Assembly (NCBI GenBank): GCA_016202725.1
Contig: JACQOD010000012.1
Coordinates: 1 to 14,652, forward strand
Length of the DNA: 14,652 nucleotides
Reading direction: 5' to 3'
Origin: Candidatus Aenigmatarchaeota archaeon
GTDB taxonomy: Archaea > Aenigmatarchaeota > Aenigmatarchaeia > QMZP01
Program-made: the position numbers and the translations under genes
Notes under the pieces: model-generated
Seen by the model: only the letters and a program-made list of their open reading frames with translations
Database searches by the model: none
What the model was told of the DNA's origin: nothing
Part shown: positions 12,463 to 14,652 of the stretch, piece by piece
How positions within the stretch are numbered: the first letter of the stretch is position 1
How the letters are laid out: every line of letters starts with the position of its first letter

Positions 12463-14652
12463 CTATCCAGGCCAGTCGTTCAACGACACGGAGGTGATCC
12501 ATGCGAGGGTGCCCTGAGTCAGACGTGTTGCAACCGTGCGGATGACGTGTGAGCCGACTCCCCTTGTGGTCGTAAATTCCAGGGCTATGCCAGCGGCCAA
12601 GGCCGCCCGCCATCCCGCCTCTTTCCAGACAGACACCGTCGTGTAGCAGAAATTCGGGGACTCGCCGGAATCTTTCTCCACCGTGGTGATCAGCCCCGGC
12701 ACCTTGCATCCGTCCGCCAGGATTGATCGAACACTGTCGACGGTTCCGTCACCGTCCTCGTCCAGAACGGCGATGAGGTCCCCGTCGGTGTCTCCGCCCA
12801 GGGGGGTGGTCGTATAGCGCTCGAGGATCAGGCCGTCCCACCGTCCATCATGGGTTACATCCGTAAACGAGACCCGGTACCGACCGGCGCGGTTTACCCT
12901 CGGGGCAGCGTCGAACGTGTCATAGGAGATCGATTGTACCGACCCACTCTCCTTTTCAATGAGGAATTCTATGTGGCTCTCCGTATTACCCATCGCTCCT
13001 CCCAGGAGGTTTCCCTCATTACCTATCCCTCCCTCATCGTCATCCCGTGACCGGTCGTCCTCGCAGAAAAGGAAGTCAGCCAAATCCTCCGCGGTCCCCT
13101 GACTGGGATGGACGTCTATCGCCTCATCCGCACTCAAGCACTGGAAGCCCGTTGGGATGGCAGTTCCTCCGATGGTGAAATCTGCCGTGTATATCCCAAA
13201 CAGCGCGTCTCCACCGCGGAACACGTTGCCCGTGTCCCTAATATCAAATTCCTTGAAGGCAAAATTGCTATACGTGGCGGAAAGATCCAACGGCGACCGA
13301 ATGTGACTGATACGTCGAAACGCATTCAACTCGGAGGCGAGTGCCTCGGGCCCATTGTACGTGACGACTTCTTTTTCCCTCGTGACCGCATCGTAGCTGA
13401 ACGGGATCCGCGCGCTTCTGGGGGCCTTCACCTCCCCCGATTGATACGGTCCGACGGGAAAGGAAACCCGGTCATACTGGTATGCATCAAACCCGCAACT
13501 CGGCAGATCGCTCTCTGGTTCTATGACTTCGGCCCCCACGCATACGGCGGCACCGTTGGCGTATTCATAGGACGTGCAGCTCACCTCACCGCTTTGAACA
13601 GTAAGGTCAGCACGGCACGGGCTTGCAAAGTAGAGGGGAGTCGGGGCGTTCGCCCCGACCAGGCCAGCAATGAAGCCCTGTTCCTTGCCCAATACGATTG
13701 CCTTCTGAACGGGGAACTCATTTCCATCCGCTCCTTTCGCCACGTCAAATCCTCTCAGGGGAAGGGTCTGGAGCGTATCGCAGGCCAGCGCTTTCTGAAG
13801 CACCAATTCGCCGTTCTTTGGCTCATACAGCTCGCCCTCGCAGGCATGGCGCGCGGCCAGGAGCTCGGTCAGCCCCCAGGTGATCGCGCCGACCGTCCCT
13901 ATGCGTCCCAGAACCTTGTTCGTTGCGGCAATTTCGCTATCCTTCAGCCCCAGGAGGAGGGGATCCTTCAGGTGGCTGTCCTTAAGGACGTTGAGGACAC
14001 TCACTGCAATGTCGTCATCCGCAGTCTTCCATCCCATGCCCAGGGCCTCGACTTCCCGCCGAACCACCTGCTCGTCAAGTCCAAGCCTGCGAACCTTCTG
14101 CACGTCAATCAGGTCGTCAAGCGCCTGGATCGGCTGAGATAGGAGACGTTCGGAGTATTTAGCGGAAAGGAATCCTGCCGCGCGCTCGTTCCCCCATTTT
14201 TTGAATAACGCCATTCGGCTGACCCCCTTTCCCGCGATGTAGATCGTCTGCCGCTCCATTGCCACGGCGGCCCGCCCCATCCTTCGGAGACCGCTGTTGA
14301 CGCCCCGCTCAATGCCGGCGACGACCCGCGACCCCCCGGGGACCAACTTCACAACAAATTTCCCTGCCGTAACGACCCCCTTGACCGCACCCGTCACGAG
14401 GCCGGATATCGGGAGCACCCAGATAGTCACCTTTGCGCGCTGCCAGAATCCATCATCAAATGTCCAGGCCTTTTCCTCACCCACGGGGAACTGCTGAGGA
14501 TAGACGATGTAGGACGGTTGCCCGGCGCCGTCGATGAATTCCCGGGGCGTATCAGCAAGTCCTGAGAACTTTTCGGGAAGGTAGAAGTCGTTCACCGTGC
14601 ACGTGAGCGGGGGGGCAGACGAGATCGTGCATGAAACCGTTGTATAGAGATA
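12463..14652 (-). CDS. Large cysteine-bearing exterior protein (N-terminus beyond window)
   Basis: The frame is open to the right edge, with 19 codons before the GTG at 14595 (YLYTTVSCTISSAPPLTCTV), so the gene begins outside the window. It is not a 710-residue protein starting at that GTG. Numbered from the GTG, a hydrophobic stretch lies at about 56-84 and another at about 228-247. Ten cysteines follow at 252, 272, 327, 340, 352, 367, 486, 511, 630 and 650, probably disulfides of an exterior protein. DTDGD (602-606) and DEDGDGTVD (612-620) look like calcium-binding DxDxDG loops, as in dockerin or thrombospondin type 3 repeats. The product is not recognised as a known family. It is placed with the surface system because it reads the same way just upstream. 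Confidence 0.75.
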   Translation of the reverse strand, partial: YLYTTVSCTISSAPPLTCTVNDFYLPEKFSGLADTPREFIDGAGQPSYIVYPQQFPVGEEKAWTFDDGFWQRAKVTIWVLPISGLVTGAVKGVVTAGKFVVKLVPGGSRVVAGIERGVNSGLRRMGRAAVAMERQTIYIAGKGVSRMALFKKWGNERAAGFLSAKYSERLLSQPIQALDDLIDVQKVRRLGLDEQVVRREVEALGMGWKTADDDIAVSVLNVLKDSHLKDPLLLGLKDSEIAATNKVLGRIGTVGAITWGLTELLAARHACEGELYEPKNGELVLQKALACDTLQTLPLRGFDVAKGADGNEFPVQKAIVLGKEQGFIAGLVGANAPTPLYFASPCRADLTVQSGEVSCTSYEYANGAAVCVGAEVIEPESDLPSCGFDAYQYDRVSFPVGPYQSGEVKAPRSARIPFSYDAVTREKEVVTYNGPEALASELNAFRRISHIRSPLDLSATYSNFAFKEFDIRDTGNVFRGGDALFGIYTADFTIGGTAIPTGFQCLSADEAIDVHPSQGTAEDLADFLFCEDDRSRDDDEGGIGNEGNLLGGAMGNTESHIEFLIEKESGSVQSISYDTFDAAPRVNRAGRYRVSFTDVTHDGRWDGLILERYTTTPLGGDTDGDLIAVLDEDGDGTVDSVRSILADGCKVPGLITTVEKDSGESPNFCYTTVSVWKEAGWRAALAAGIALEFTTTRGVGSHVIRTVATRLTQGTLAWITSVSLNDWPG

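Noticed and set aside
13108..14142. Rightward open frame (344 codons) opposite the large surface protein
   Set aside because: The leftward frame has exterior-protein features (spaced cysteines, Ca-type loops) and continues to the edge. The rightward product has no coherent features.
1..14652. tRNA, rRNA, CRISPR arrays, transposases or integrases
   Set aside because: I looked for T-loop patterns, regularly spaced repeats and transposase or integrase motifs and saw none.

Overview
This window is most likely from a GC-rich archaeon. It encodes an Alba chromatin protein and a Pop5/Rnp2 subunit of archaeal RNase P. Most first-in-operon genes have an archaeal TATA-like element about 25-30 bases before the start codon with no usable leader, the pattern of leaderless transcripts. 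Genes inside operons, and alba, have strong GAGGAGG-type ribosome sites. The pilin-like genes and general gene style recall small-genome (DPANN-type) archaea, but that placement is only inference.

Layout. Positions 1-326 hold the possible start of a leftward gene (79 to the edge) and the upstream region of a rightward Fic-domain protein (327-1490). Four leftward units follow: a YbaK/ProX-type deacylase (1524-1976), a small PD-(D/E)XK nuclease-like protein (2038-2502), and a tightly coupled gatA - GNAT acetyltransferase - gatB operon (6014 down to 2591). An AbrB-type DNA-binding protein and the RNase P subunit Rnp2 form a short rightward operon (6102-6669) facing away from gatA. An EamA-type transporter (6862-7767) runs rightward and meets alba (8283-7975), which runs leftward.

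From 8516 to the right edge everything reads leftward and looks like one cell-surface system. A large cysteine-bearing protein (12463 to beyond 14652, incomplete at its N-terminus) is followed by a 154-base gap. Next come two tiny one-helix membrane proteins of 31 and 39 residues, too short for most gene callers. After a second promoter come five overlapping genes for proteins with one N-terminal membrane helix and an exterior domain. Two of the small ones (132 and 144 aa), and the 39-residue peptide, begin like archaeal class III (type IV pilin-like) signal peptides (RG|Q, RRG|I, KRG|D), and the last large one (476 aa) begins KG|F. The simplest reading is a divergent type IV pilus-like or pseudopilin complex, with the large protein as an exterior partner. 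No ATPase, platform protein or prepilin peptidase is in the window, so the function remains inferred.

The window therefore splits into a housekeeping half (tRNA-dependent amidation, tRNA proofreading, RNase P, chromatin) and an accessory half (surface complex). The Fic protein and nuclease-like gene sit among the housekeeping genes.
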